A stretch of DNA of 64,000 bases from Nitrosopumilaceae archaeon (GCA_900620265.3 UYNY03000069.1:1-64000), one strand, 5' to 3'; positions 40,956 through 50,189 are shown, counted from the stretch's first letter. A program made the numbers and translations. Notes: a model not told the origin generated them from the letters alone.

Positions 40956-41859
40956 GCCTCTCCGTGGCCCGGCGCTCCCTCTCGGCGCTGCCCGAATCGT
41001 CCCGGCGCCCCGATCTCACGGCGCCGCCGCGCATCAAGCCGCGCGCAGTATTGCGCACAGTATTGCGCCCCGGTCCCGCCGCCTTGCGCCCCTGATTGCC
41101 CCCGCGCCCCGATCTCACGCCGCCGCGCATCGAGCCGCGCCCCTGATTGCCCCCGCGCCGCGATCTCCTGGCGCCGGCCCCCTTTCGCCCCTGTCCCGCG
41201 CCGCGGCCGTCCCTGCGCCCCGCGCCGTCCCCCCTGCGCCCAGATCCCGCCGCCTTGCGCCTATGATCATCACCGCGCCGCGATCCCCCGGCGCCGCCCC
41301 CCCTGCGCCCAGATCCCGCCGCCTTTCGTCTCTGCTGATCACCGCGCCCCGGCCCCGCGCCGCCCCCGCCACCGCGCCCGGCGCCGCCCCGGGAGCCCCT
41401 CTTGCGCCCCGGTGCCTTGCGCCCCCGGTGATCCCCGCGCCCCGGCACGGCGCCTGCCACCCTCCCCATGGCGCCGGCCAGGACCCTCCTCGCGTTGGCG
41501 AACGTCGCGCGCCCGCGCGCCTCCTCGTACGTGAGCCACTCGTACTCGACGTGCTCCTCGGAGAGCCTGACGCGGCCCGTCCGCGCCTCTGCCATGAAGA
41601 AGACGACCGTCTTGCGGACGCGCCTGCCCGCGTGGTAATAGCTGTACCTGATGCGCTCCTCGAACCCCTCGTCGAGGCCGCGCAGCCTCATGCCGGTCTC
41701 CTCCTCGGCCTCCCGGAGCGCCGCCTCCTGCTCCGTCTCGCCCTCCTCGACGTGCCCCTTTGCAAAGTCCCAGTGGCCGCCCGGGTACTGCAGCAGCAGG
41801 AACCTCTCGCCGCCGCGCCCGCGCCTGTATATCACCACGCCGGCGGACCTGACGCTCAC
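40876..41859 (-). CDS. Nudix hydrolase (Ap4A-type) with long Arg/Gly-rich tail
   Basis: 327 aa. Residues 1-135 are a complete Nudix domain: FAKGHVEEGETEQEAALREA followed by EEETGM (perfect Nudix box), with GERFLLLQYPGGHWDF as in diadenosine-tetraphosphate hydrolases. Residues ~140-327 are low-complexity, built of units like RRKAAGSGRRGGGAG and RGGNQGR, strongly basic. DNA of the tail (40960-41440) is a set of imperfect repeats. Such RGG-like tails bind RNA in other proteins. GTG start overlaps the uppS stop (GTGA). A stop codon earlier in an ancestor may have been lost. Confidence 0.75.
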   Translation of the reverse strand: MSVRSAGVVIYRRGRGGERFLLLQYPGGHWDFAKGHVEEGETEQEAALREAEEETGMRLRGLDEGFEERIRYSYYHAGRRVRKTVVFFMAEARTGRVRLSEEHVEYEWLTYEEARGRATFANARRVLAGAMGRVAGAVPGRGDHRGRKAPGRKRGSRGGAGRGGGGGAGPGRGDQQRRKAAGSGRRGGGAGGSRRGDDHRRKAAGSGRRGDGAGRRDGRGAGQGRKGAGARRSRRGGNQGRGSMRGGVRSGRGGNQGRKAAGPGRNTVRNTARGLMRGGAVRSGRRDDSGSAERERRATERLRREPAGRARPRQRPDPGRRARSSRR

Positions 41860-42644
41860 CTGCCCATCCTCCTCTTCCTCTTCTGGTACGTGCGGATCGC
41901 GCGCATCAGGTCTATCTTGCGGAACTCGGGCCAGAAGACGTCCATGAAGACAAGCTCGCTGTAGGCGCTCTGCCACATCAGGAACCCGCTCAGCCTCTTC
42001 TCCCCGGACGTGCGCAGTATGAGGTCGGGCGCCGGCTGCGGCAGGTGCGACGTGTACAGGTTCGACTCGATGGCCGACTTGTCGATGTCATCGACGCGCA
42101 TCCGGCCGTCCCTGACCTGCGCCGCTATCTTTCTCACCGCGTCCACCATCTCGTTCTGCCCGCCGTACGCGAGCGCTATGTTCAGGAACCTCGAGTCGTA
42201 CGAGCCGGTCGCCTCGTCCAGCCTGGCAAGCGCGTCCCTGACCGGCCCCGGCAGCAGCTCCGTCCTCCCTATCCCCTTTACGCGCATCCTCCTCTGGTGT
42301 ATCCGCGGGTCGGCGAGCAGCTTTTCAAGGCGCATCCTTATCAGCTCGTAGAGCTCCCCGAGCTCGGCGCCCCCGCGCCCGAGGTTCTCGGCCGAGAGCG
42401 CGTATATGGTGACGGTCCTGATCCCGAACTCCTCGCACCAGTCGACCAGGTTCTCGACGGCGTCGGCGCCCCTCCTGTGGCCGGCCGCCGGCACCGCCAG
42501 GTGCCCCCTGGCCCACCTCCTGTTGCCGTCCAGTATGACGGCCACGTGCCCCGGTATGTCGCCGCCCCTGACCTCGGCCTCGAGCCGCCTCCCGTACGCC
42601 CCGTACAGCCCGGTGAGGCGCCAGGCGTCCCTTACAAGGCCCAT
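41856..42644 (-). CDS. uppS: cis-Prenyltransferase (undecaprenyl/polyprenyl diphosphate synthase)
   Basis: 262 aa. Extends isoprenyl diphosphates to the polyprenyl carrier used for glycan assembly. Motifs: AVILDGNRRWARG (catalytic Asp), GHRRGADAVENLVDW, TIYALSAENLGR, FLNIALAYGGQNE, LILRTSGEKRLSGFLMWQSA and YSELVF. ATG about 28 nt after ggttgataac. The Nudix gene is coupled downstream. Confidence 0.92.
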   Translation of the reverse strand: MGLVRDAWRLTGLYGAYGRRLEAEVRGGDIPGHVAVILDGNRRWARGHLAVPAAGHRRGADAVENLVDWCEEFGIRTVTIYALSAENLGRGGAELGELYELIRMRLEKLLADPRIHQRRMRVKGIGRTELLPGPVRDALARLDEATGSYDSRFLNIALAYGGQNEMVDAVRKIAAQVRDGRMRVDDIDKSAIESNLYTSHLPQPAPDLILRTSGEKRLSGFLMWQSAYSELVFMDVFWPEFRKIDLMRAIRTYQKRKRRMGR

Positions 42645-42672
42645 CCGTGGCTGCGGCCCCCCACGCTTGTTA

Positions 42673-43800
42673 TCAACCTTGGCCCGACGCCTGCTGCCCC
42701 TGCCTCCGCCTCGTGTACCTGAAGAGGATCGCGGCGGCCACCAGGGTGGCGGCCAGCCCGCCCAGCAGGGGGGGCACCAGCGAGAAGGCGCTCTGCCCGT
42801 TGAGCAGGACGCCGGCGAACTGGAACACTATGGGGTAGAGGGCCGCCAGCACGATCATCCGGAGCGCGTCGATCGCCTGCACCTGTGACCCGCCGAGCCA
42901 GTTGCCCAGCAGGACGCCGGCCAGGACCACCCCCATCCCGGTCCAGAGGACGGGAAGGGCGCCCTCCATCATGCTGCCGAGCGTCGGGCCGTCGGAGAGC
43001 GCCGCGGTGATGTCGGCTCCCGGGCCCGCGGCCGCTATCCCGGCCGGCACCGAGGCCACTATCACGACTGCGCCCGCCACCATCGTGAACGTCCTTACGA
43101 AACCTGCCGGCGTCGGCTTTGACCAGCCGGCCCACGCCTTGTCGATGTCAAACGCCCTCACGATGAACGCGCCGCCCAGCACGCTTACCAGCACGGCCGT
43201 TATCTCCTTTGTGAACCCGAATATGCTCGCAAAGCCGCCGATCAGCAGCAGCATCCCCGGCACGCCGAGGAAGAACTTGGAGTACCTCGGGTCGTACGCC
43301 ACCATCTTCAGGTACTTGCCGAACACCGCGTACGAGTACTCGACGCTCCTGCTGACCTTCATCACGACGCGCTGCACCGATACCACCGGCACCACGTTCT
43401 GTATCACCGGTATGACGCTCTCGTCGTCCTCGCCGTCGGACACTATCACGACGCCGTCCGCGTCGAACCTGCCCAGCACGGAGCGCGCCTCTGCGAGTAT
43501 CTTCTCGTCGGCCTGCACGCCCCTCGCGCCGGATCCCGCCACCGTCGCGACCTCTGCCTCGTACCCGCGGCTCACAAGGTCCTCGTACGTCTTTACCGCC
43601 GAGAATATCGAGTTCGAGTCCGCGTCCTCGGGATCCTCGAGCGCCAGCCTCTGGGCCGCCTCGATGCACGCGTCCCTGCCGACCACCGGCGTCGGGATCC
43701 CCGCCTTCTCCCCGACGTCGTCGTCCCTGTCTATGCAGATGACCAGCAGCCTGCTTGCCGAGGACGACCCGACGTCCTTCTCCACCGCTCCCTGCGCCAT
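42673..43800 (-). CDS. DUF373-family membrane protein
   Basis: 375 aa. Cytosolic N-terminal ~190 residues start LLVICIDRDDDVGEKAGIPT and contain DADGVVIVSDGEDDESVIPV, characteristic of DUF373. Five to six membrane helices follow (about 192-215, 225, 235-262, 285-305, 318-340, 345-365). Found across archaea, function unknown. ATG about 27 nt after tttttaattt. Lies upstream of uppS on the same strand, suggesting an envelope link, which is inference. Confidence 0.8.
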   Translation of the reverse strand: MAQGAVEKDVGSSSASRLLVICIDRDDDVGEKAGIPTPVVGRDACIEAAQRLALEDPEDADSNSIFSAVKTYEDLVSRGYEAEVATVAGSGARGVQADEKILAEARSVLGRFDADGVVIVSDGEDDESVIPVIQNVVPVVSVQRVVMKVSRSVEYSYAVFGKYLKMVAYDPRYSKFFLGVPGMLLLIGGFASIFGFTKEITAVLVSVLGGAFIVRAFDIDKAWAGWSKPTPAGFVRTFTMVAGAVVIVASVPAGIAAAGPGADITAALSDGPTLGSMMEGALPVLWTGMGVVLAGVLLGNWLGGSQVQAIDALRMIVLAALYPIVFQFAGVLLNGQSAFSLVPPLLGGLAATLVAAAILFRYTRRRQGQQASGQG

Positions 43801-43831
43801 GCCGGGCCGGGCGCCCGCCTCCCTTTTTAAT

Positions 43832-44311
43832 TTAGGGTCTGAGGGCCATGGCCTCGGCCGCCAGCCTCTCTGACTCCTCGAGCAGCCCCGCGGCCCTGCC
43901 TGCGGCCTCGCCCGGGCCGCCGGCCTCGATCTCGGCTGCCGCTGCCATCGTCTCCACGATGTACGCGCCTAGCGCCCGCACGGCCCCCGCCTGGGCCGCA
44001 TAGCTTGCCTCCCACCCCGCCGGCGGCGAGGCTGAGAGCAGCTCGGCCATCTGCCCCCTGGCCTGCCGGGCGGCGGCCTGGGCCGACTCCTCGTACGGGC
44101 CCCTTGGCGCCCCCTCCAGCACCGCCCCGTACTCGGACCGGACGGACTCTGCAAGCACCGCGCGGACCGCCTCGATCCCGTCAAGGTGGTCCCCCGGATC
44201 CGAGACGACGAGGGTCGGTGTCGACGTCCCCGGCAGCCATATTGCAAAGCTTGCCGCCGTGATCGCCGCCAGCAGCCCCGCCGTGAGGACGAGGCCCCTT
44301 TTTGACGCCAT
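43832..44311 (-). CDS. Anchored extracytoplasmic helical protein
   Basis: 159 aa from ATG 44311, 26 nt after gttataagc. One N-terminal hydrophobic segment (residues 7-24) then an Ala/Glu-rich helical domain, probably coiled-coil (ESAQAAARQARGQMAELL, AGLLEESERLAAEAMAL). No cysteines. Unknown function; separate promoter from the DUF373 gene. Confidence 0.55.
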   Translation of the reverse strand: MASKRGLVLTAGLLAAITAASFAIWLPGTSTPTLVVSDPGDHLDGIEAVRAVLAESVRSEYGAVLEGAPRGPYEESAQAAARQARGQMAELLSASPPAGWEASYAAQAGAVRALGAYIVETMAAAAEIEAGGPGEAAGRAAGLLEESERLAAEAMALRP

Positions 44312-44430
44312 ATGGGGCCCCCGGGGGCCGGCGCTTATAACTGATCCCGGAAGCCGGCACCCTAGTAGCACGTATGGTTAAATTATTTACACATGTCCTT
44401 GCTAAATACGGGCCTCACGCCCAGTCAGGC

Positions 44431-44574
44431 ATGGTACAGGCGTACTGCGTAAAGTGCAGGGAGAAGCGGGATATCAAGGATCCCCAGGAGACGCAGCTCA
44501 AGAACGGCCGCCCGGCCGTAAAGGGCACATGCCCCGACTGCGGCACCAAAATGTTCCGCATAGGCAAGCCATAG
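44431..44574 (+). CDS. DUF5679-like small zinc protein
   Basis: 47 aa: MVQAYCVKCREKRDIKDPQ, KNGRPAVKGTCPDCGTKMF. Two Cys pairs form a ribbon. An ATG at 44374 would add 19 residues, but gctaaatacg (44401-44410) is a TATA-like box about 25 nt before 44431, so the shorter form is preferred. Widespread short archaeal protein of unknown function. Confidence 0.75.
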   Translation: MVQAYCVKCREKRDIKDPQETQLKNGRPAVKGTCPDCGTKMFRIGKP

Positions 44575-44633
44575 GCCGGCCTCGCGGCCCCTTTTTCAAA
44601 GCCACATATAGGGCGCCCCCCGCGCCCCCGCCC

Positions 44634-45044
44634 GTGGAGTACGAGGCCCTCCTTGAGAGGATACGCGGCGGCCTGGGGACGGCCCGGCCGGCGGCGGCCC
44701 GGTTCGAGCTGCCCCCCGTCGACGTCATGTGGGAGGGCCAGAAGACCTTCCTGCGCAACTTTGCCGAGTACCCAAAGGTGCTCCGCCGCGACCCCGACAA
44801 GCTCCTCCAGTACCTCTCAAAGGAGTTCGCCGTGCCGGCAGAGCGCCTCGGCGACAAGGCCATGTTCATCGGGAAGCGGGCCCCCGACGACTTTGCCCGC
44901 CTGCTCAAGATCTACGTCAAGGACTACCTCGAGTGCCCCACCTGCAAGAGCCCCGACACGAGGGCGGTGCGGGAGAACCGGATCCCGTTCCTGGTCTGCG
45001 AGGCGTGCGGCGCCAGGTCGGCCCTCAAGGGAAAGTACGCGTGA
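44634..45044 (+). CDS. Translation initiation factor aIF2 subunit beta
   Basis: 136 aa. Part of the aIF2 heterotrimer that brings initiator tRNA to the ribosome. The core FLRNFAEYPKVLRRDPDKLL and LQYLSKEFAVPAERLGD precede the zinc ribbon CPTCKSPDTRAV...CEACGARSALK. GTG start about 28 nt after acatatagg. First gene of a tight run: DUF424, RIO1 and KH protein overlap in series. Confidence 0.92.
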   Translation: MEYEALLERIRGGLGTARPAAARFELPPVDVMWEGQKTFLRNFAEYPKVLRRDPDKLLQYLSKEFAVPAERLGDKAMFIGKRAPDDFARLLKIYVKDYLECPTCKSPDTRAVRENRIPFLVCEACGARSALKGKYA

Positions 45045-45337
45045 TGTTCTCCGCCAGATCCTCCGTATATGACGGGAACCGGATGCTGAATATCTGCGAC
45101 CTCCGGATGCTCGGCTCCGAGGTCGCCGAGGGGGAGCTCGTCATGCGCATATCAGAGTCGTGCTACGGCGGGCAGCGCGTCGGGGAGGAGGAGGCGGCCG
45201 GGCTGCTCGAGGGGTCGTCCATAATCAACATGGCCGGCAGGGAGTGCGTCGAGCTCTCCATCCGGCTCGGGATAGGATCAAGGGACGCGGTGCGCCACAT
45301 TGACGGGGTGCCGTTCCTGCTGGTATTCAAGGCATGA
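45044..45337 (+). CDS. DUF424 protein
   Basis: 97 aa. Follows aIF2-beta with a 1-nt overlap, the usual archaeal neighbour of that gene. Typical stretches: ELVMRISESCYGGQRVGEEE, LLEGSSIINMAGRECVELSI and VPFLLVF. The small fold resembles an RNA-binding unit and a link to translation has been suggested from context. A GTG at 45041 is an alternative start. Confidence 0.8.
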   Translation: MFSARSSVYDGNRMLNICDLRMLGSEVAEGELVMRISESCYGGQRVGEEEAAGLLEGSSIINMAGRECVELSIRLGIGSRDAVRHIDGVPFLLVFKA

Positions 45338-46047
45338 GGGACACGCGCCTTGACGACGTGTTTGACGGCGACAAGGTGATCTCCGAGGTGCTCGACAGGA
45401 GCACCGTGATGACGCTGCACGGCATGCTGCGGCGCGGGACGATCTCGGGCGTCAACGGCCAGGTGGGCGCCGGCAAGGAGTCCGTCGTCTTCTGGGGCGG
45501 CTCGCCGGGCGGCGACGTTGCGATAAAGGTGTACCTGGTGTCCACGTCAAGCTTCAAGCGGCGCGCCATCTACGTGGACGGCGACCCGCGCTTTTCCCGG
45601 ATGAGGCGCGGCACGCGCAACATGGTCTACCAGTGGGCCCAGAAGGAGTTCCGGAACCTCTCGCGGTGCGCCGCGGCCGGCATCCCCTCGCCGGCCCCCG
45701 TCGGCGTCTCGCGGAACGTCCTAGTGATGGGGTTCATGGGGGAGGGGGGCAGGCCGCACCCCACCCTCCGCGAGTCCGAGGTAGGCGAGGCCGACTATCT
45801 CGAGTCCCTGCGGCTGCTGCGCCGCCTTCACGGGGCAGGCCTGGTCCACGGCGACTATTCCGAGTACAACATATTCAAGGCGGGGGAGGGGCTGGCCGTC
45901 TTTGACATGGGGTCGGCAGTCGACCTGAGGCACCCCGGGGCGGAGGCCCTGCTTCAAAGAGATATTAATAACATTACGAGGTTCTTTGCCAAAAGGGGTG
46001 TGGATGTCAAGGATGCTGGCGGGGTGCTCGGGGGGATTCTGGGATGA
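45334..46047 (+). CDS. rio1: RIO1-type serine protein kinase
   Basis: 237 aa. GQVGAGKESVVFWG is the RIO ATP loop, VAIKVYLVSTSSFKRR carries the catalytic Lys and RIO1-specific STSSF, HGDYSEYNIF is the catalytic loop and VFDMGSAV the metal loop. RIO1 acts in small-subunit maturation. The ATG overlaps the DUF424 stop; the next gene overlaps its stop. Confidence 0.92.
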   Translation: MRDTRLDDVFDGDKVISEVLDRSTVMTLHGMLRRGTISGVNGQVGAGKESVVFWGGSPGGDVAIKVYLVSTSSFKRRAIYVDGDPRFSRMRRGTRNMVYQWAQKEFRNLSRCAAAGIPSPAPVGVSRNVLVMGFMGEGGRPHPTLRESEVGEADYLESLRLLRRLHGAGLVHGDYSEYNIFKAGEGLAVFDMGSAVDLRHPGAEALLQRDINNITRFFAKRGVDVKDAGGVLGGILG

Positions 46048-46586
46048 TCTTTGAAAAGGCCGTCCGCATACCCGGGGACCGGGTGGCCGTCCTGATAGGC
46101 AGGTCCGGCTCGACCAAGGCGGCGATCGAGGAGTCGTGCGGGGTGGACCTTGACGTGGACGGGGAGACCGGCGAGGTGGCCATCCGGGGGGACGGCGGCG
46201 AGCCGTTCAAGGCAGTCGGGATAGTCAGCGCCATAGGTAGGGGGTTCTCCCCGGAGTCGGCCATGGACCTGCTTGACGACTCAAAGGCGCTCCACGTGAT
46301 AGACCTGCGCGAGTACGCTGGGCGGTCGCCGCGCGCGCTCGGGAGGATCCGCGCCAGGCTCATAGGCGAGCGCGGGCGCGCAAGGCGCAACCTCGAGGGG
46401 CTCAGCGGCACGCGCATATCAGTATATGGCAGGACCGTCTCGATCATCGGGGCGCACGCCGGGCTCAGGCTGGCGGCCGACGCAGTCGCGTCCCTCTCGA
46501 GCGGCAGCGTGCACGGGTCCGTCTACGGGAGGCTCGAGGCGGCCAACAGGCGCAAAAAGGCCGAGAGGATGAGGCTCTGGGAGTGA
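46044..46586 (+). CDS. KH-domain pre-rRNA processing protein (Dim2/Pno1/Krr1 family)
   Basis: 180 aa. Two KH units: RVAVLIGRSGSTKAAIEESC near the start and RARLIGERGRARRNLEGLSG in the second, with GRTVSIIG. Partner of RIO1 in 30S/40S assembly in archaea and eukaryotes, matching its overlap with rio1. Followed 4 nt later by top6B. Confidence 0.9.
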   Translation: MIFEKAVRIPGDRVAVLIGRSGSTKAAIEESCGVDLDVDGETGEVAIRGDGGEPFKAVGIVSAIGRGFSPESAMDLLDDSKALHVIDLREYAGRSPRALGRIRARLIGERGRARRNLEGLSGTRISVYGRTVSIIGAHAGLRLAADAVASLSSGSVHGSVYGRLEAANRRKKAERMRLWE

Positions 46587-46590
46587 GTGT

Positions 46591-48528
46591 ATGTCGCAGG
46601 AAAAGTTCAGCCAGATATCGCCAAGCGAGTTCTTTTACAGCAACCGGGACCTTGCCGGGTTCAGCAACCCGACCAGGTCGCTGTACACGGCCGTGCGCGA
46701 GTTCGTCGAGAACGCGCTCGACGCGTGCGACCACGCCGGCGTGCTGCCCGAGGTGAGGATGTCAATAAAGCCGTCAAACCCCGATGCGCGCGACCCGCGC
46801 CACTACGTGCTGACCGTGTCCGACAATGGGCCCGGCATGGACCCCGAGCAGGTGCCGAGCGCGTTCGGGACCGTCCTCTACGGGTCAAAGTTCGCGCTAA
46901 AGCAGGCGCGCGGCATGTTCGGGCTCGGCGCCACCATGGCGATCCTGTACGGGCAGATAACTACCAACAAGCCCGTCGTGGTGCGCAGCTGCACCGGCGG
47001 CGACACCGCCGAGGAGTTCGAGATGCTCATAGACATACAGAAGAACCGGCCCGTCATCCTCTCGAGGAAGACCGTCCCGGCAAAAAAGACGGGGCTCCGG
47101 GTCCGGATATCGCTCGAGGGCGACTATTCAAAGGCCGGCGCCAAGATACGCGACTATGTCGCCCAGACCTCGCTCATCACGCCGTACGCGTCGATCACCT
47201 TTGACGACCCAAAGGGGGAGAAGCGGAGCCACCCGAGGTTCGTCCGCAAGATACCCCCCGCCCCGACGGCCATCAGGCCCCACCCCCACGGGATAGACGT
47301 CGAGCGGATACGGCGCATGATAGCAGAGTCAAGGCCGGCCATACCGGCCGTCGACGACGCGGTGGCAAAAAAGGTGCGCCGCGAGCTGGGGCTGGCCGGC
47401 GCCGCCGGCCCTGACACCCTTGCAAAGAGGGCCGCCGGGGCCAAAAAGCTCACGGCCCAGTCGAGGCTGGTAGTCGCGCTCGCCTCGTTCATCGGGACGG
47501 ACCTTGCCGGCCTGTCCAGGGTGCGCATAGAGGACGTCGACATACCGAACTCAAAGATACACTACTGGGACTATGGGGCGTCAGAGTCGAGGACGGCCGA
47601 CCTTGATCCCGAGAGCCCCCACTATGCGGAGATAGCGGGGCTGGTGCGCGGCGAGCCGCTCGCCTCGTTCCTCACAAAGGGCTTCCAGCGGGTCGGGCCG
47701 TCGACGGCCTCAAAGTTCGCAGAGTTTGCAAAGATCCCCCCCGTAAAGCGGGTCGGGACGCTGACCAACGAGGAGCTGGTGCGGCTCAGCTCGTCCCTGC
47801 AGGGGTTCGAGGGGTTCCTCCCGCCGGACCCCAGCTGCCTTGCGCCGCTCGGCGAGGAGCCGCTCGAGAAGGGGATCCGCAAGTTCTTCGAGCCGGACTT
47901 TGCGGCGGTCGTGCAGCGCCCGGCGTCGGCCTACTCGGGGTTCCCGTTCGTGATCGAGATGGGGGTCGCCTACGGCGGCAGGGTGGCGGCCGGCGGCCCG
48001 CACGTCTACCGGTTCGCAAACCGCATACCTTTATTGTACGACGAGGGGAGCGACGTGGCGGTAAAGGTGGCGTCCGAGACTGACTGGGCAAGGTACAAGG
48101 TAAAGGGGGACGCCCCGCTGCTCATCGTCTCGCACATCTGCTCGACGAGGGTCCCGTACAAGACTGCCGGCAAGGAGAACGTGGCGGACAGGCCGGAGAT
48201 AGAGCGCGAGCTGCGGCTGGCCATCCAGTTCCTCTCGCGCAAGCTGGCCTCGTACATGTCCAAGAAGGGCCAGGCCGAGGCGGCCCGCAAGCGGGCCAAC
48301 CTGTACGCAAAGTACATGCCGATGATCGCCGAGTTCTGCACGGAGCTGGCGGGCAAGAAAAAGCAGCCCGATTATTCGTCGCTGGTCGGGGCGGCGGTGC
48401 CGGCCGGCCCGCCGGCCGGCGCGCAGGCGGGCGGGCAGGCTGGCGCGGAGGACGGCTCGGAGGCAGGCCCGGAGGCCGAGGCGGGCCGGAAGGCCGGCGC
48501 GACGGAGGGGGGGTCCGGTGGCAAATAG
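46591..48528 (+). CDS. top6B: DNA topoisomerase VI subunit B
   Basis: 645 aa. ATPase subunit of the type IIB topoisomerase. GHKL motifs: REFVENALDACDHAG (N box), VSDNGPGMDPEQVP (G1), GMFGLGATMAILYGQ (G2). The helix-two-turn-helix and transducer domains follow, including FVIEMGVAYGG. The C-terminal ~45 residues form an Ala/Gly/Glu-rich low-complexity tail. top6A overlaps by 11 nt. Confidence 0.95.
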   Translation: MSQEKFSQISPSEFFYSNRDLAGFSNPTRSLYTAVREFVENALDACDHAGVLPEVRMSIKPSNPDARDPRHYVLTVSDNGPGMDPEQVPSAFGTVLYGSKFALKQARGMFGLGATMAILYGQITTNKPVVVRSCTGGDTAEEFEMLIDIQKNRPVILSRKTVPAKKTGLRVRISLEGDYSKAGAKIRDYVAQTSLITPYASITFDDPKGEKRSHPRFVRKIPPAPTAIRPHPHGIDVERIRRMIAESRPAIPAVDDAVAKKVRRELGLAGAAGPDTLAKRAAGAKKLTAQSRLVVALASFIGTDLAGLSRVRIEDVDIPNSKIHYWDYGASESRTADLDPESPHYAEIAGLVRGEPLASFLTKGFQRVGPSTASKFAEFAKIPPVKRVGTLTNEELVRLSSSLQGFEGFLPPDPSCLAPLGEEPLEKGIRKFFEPDFAAVVQRPASAYSGFPFVIEMGVAYGGRVAAGGPHVYRFANRIPLLYDEGSDVAVKVASETDWARYKVKGDAPLLIVSHICSTRVPYKTAGKENVADRPEIERELRLAIQFLSRKLASYMSKKGQAEAARKRANLYAKYMPMIAEFCTELAGKKKQPDYSSLVGAAVPAGPPAGAQAGGQAGAEDGSEAGPEAEAGRKAGATEGGSGGK

Positions 48529-49600
48529 GCGCAAGGAGCGGCAGAAGGGGGCCCTCGGCTCGCTCAAAAAGCAGGGCGAGTCCGTCTACGGGGACCTTGC
48601 GGCGGGCCGCTTTCCGAGGTTCGTCATGCCGAGCAGGTCGGTCAACAACATCGTCTACGACCGCAAGACCCGGCAGTACGTGCTCGGGTCCTCCTCCTCG
48701 CAGAGGAGCTCGGGCAACTCGTCGCAGCTGAGGTCGTTCACGCAGCTGATGTGGCTTGCGTTCTTTGCAAACCGGCTCACAAAGGAGAAAAAGTCCTCGA
48801 CGCTGCGTGACGTCTACTATTCGTCCCAGGCGTTCGCAGTCGAGTTTGACGACCAGGCGGAGTCGGACAACATCATCGTGGACCTTGAGGCCGTCACGTC
48901 GAGGCCGCGCGAGGACTTTCAGATATTCCCAGAGGAGCGCAGCACCATCTTCGGGGACCTTGACGTCGAGTATACGATCCCGGGGTACGAGGGCAAGCGG
49001 ATGAACCTGGCAAACCACCCGGACGGGTACTCGATAGGGCCGAGCCTGACGACGGCCGACCTGGTCGGCACGAGCGCAGAGATGGTGATCGCCATAGAGA
49101 AGGGCGGGCTCTTTACTAGGTTCGTGGAGGAGCAGGTGGACAAGAAGTTCAAGTCGATCATCGTGAACACGGGCGGGCAGGCGCCGCGATCCACGAGGAC
49201 GCTCCTCAAGAGGCTGCACGAGGAGATGGGCCTGCCGGTGGTGGTCCTCACCGACGGGGACGTCTACGGGGAGCACATCGCGATGGTGATAAAGTCGGGA
49301 TCCGCCAACGCGGCGCACCTGCGCGAGCTGACGGTCCCGGACGCAAAGTGGGTCGGCGTCTGGGCGACGGACATTGAAAAGTACGACCTGCCGACCATCC
49401 CGATGACAGAGGCGGACATCAAGCGGTGCCACGACCTCAAGAAGGACCCCCGGTACGAGTCGGGCATCTGGCGCAAGGAGCTTGACGTCTTCCTGAGGAT
49501 CAAGAAGAAGGCGGAGCTGGAGGCGTTCTCAAAGTACGGCCTCACTAACATCACTGACAAGTACCTGCCCCCCAAGCTCGAGCTTGCAAAGAGCCTCTAG
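48518..49600 (+). CDS. top6A: DNA topoisomerase VI subunit A
   Basis: 360 aa, GTG start inside the end of top6B. DNA-cleaving subunit homologous to Spo11. The catalytic Tyr lies in STLRDVYYSSQAF (residue 100 or 101). The TOPRIM site shows AIEKGGLFTRFVE and VVVLTDGDVYGEHIAM with the acidic DxD. End sequence is KYLPPKLELAKSL. Confidence 0.95.
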   Translation: MANRRKERQKGALGSLKKQGESVYGDLAAGRFPRFVMPSRSVNNIVYDRKTRQYVLGSSSSQRSSGNSSQLRSFTQLMWLAFFANRLTKEKKSSTLRDVYYSSQAFAVEFDDQAESDNIIVDLEAVTSRPREDFQIFPEERSTIFGDLDVEYTIPGYEGKRMNLANHPDGYSIGPSLTTADLVGTSAEMVIAIEKGGLFTRFVEEQVDKKFKSIIVNTGGQAPRSTRTLLKRLHEEMGLPVVVLTDGDVYGEHIAMVIKSGSANAAHLRELTVPDAKWVGVWATDIEKYDLPTIPMTEADIKRCHDLKKDPRYESGIWRKELDVFLRIKKKAELEAFSKYGLTNITDKYLPPKLELAKSL

Positions 49601-50055
49601 CTGAACCGGAGGGTGAGGACGCCGTTCCTGTACTTGAAGTCCGTTATCTGCATGCTCCCCGACCCCTCGACGGGGACCTCCCTTGCGAACCCGCCCGAGC
49701 CGCGCACGTACAGCGTGCCGTCCACCAGCCTGACTGCCACCTTGTCCTCGGGGCCGGGCACCTCTGCGACGAAGACCACCTCCTTCTCGCCCTTTATGAG
49801 GTCGTACACCCAGTTCTTCGTCTCCTGCTCGCGGGCCTTTTGGTACACCGGCTTTGAGTCGCTGGCGATCTTCTTTAGGACGCCGGACCAGTATATCATG
49901 GTGACTGCCGCGGCCCCGACCAGTATGATTCCGGCGGAGCCGGCGCCGGTGCCGGCCACCATGGTATAGATGCCCGCCACGAAGATCACCAGTATCACGG
50001 GTATCACGATGCCGGTCGACCTGTTTCCCGAGTACTGGCCGCGATAGGATGACAA
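49597..50055 (-). CDS. Membrane-anchored Hsp20/CS-like domain protein
   Basis: 152 aa from a TTG 27 nt after attatatttg. Two hydrophobic helices (about 15-33 and 40-57) are followed by a cytosolic linker and an alpha-crystallin/CS-like beta-sandwich: VVFVAEVPGPEDKVAVRLVD, GTLYVRGSGGFAREVPV and a closing YRNGVLTLRF strand, as in small heat-shock proteins. It lacks the IxI tail. Possibly a membrane-surface chaperone. Confidence 0.7.
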   Translation of the reverse strand: MSSYRGQYSGNRSTGIVIPVILVIFVAGIYTMVAGTGAGSAGIILVGAAAVTMIYWSGVLKKIASDSKPVYQKAREQETKNWVYDLIKGEKEVVFVAEVPGPEDKVAVRLVDGTLYVRGSGGFAREVPVEGSGSMQITDFKYRNGVLTLRFS

Positions 50056-50189
50056 CGCCCGGCGTTCCTCCCGTCCAAATATAATTGGAGGCGTGGCCGG
50101 GGGACCGGATCCGGCAGGTTCTGCGGATCCCCGGTGCCCAAATTCGCGCCCTGCGGACTCTTTATATGCAGGCGGCGGCGATCCGGGCC

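Noticed and set aside
40960-41440. Mobile element or structured RNA in the repetitive stretch
   Set aside because: Repeats are imperfect, keep the Nudix reading frame, and show no terminal inverted repeats or transposase.
40786-41964. Long plus-strand Pro/Ala/Arg-rich reading frame of about 390 codons
   Set aside because: It is antisense to the Nudix gene and the 3' part of uppS; composition is what high-GC antisense of an Arg/Gly-rich gene gives, and it has no promoter or motif.
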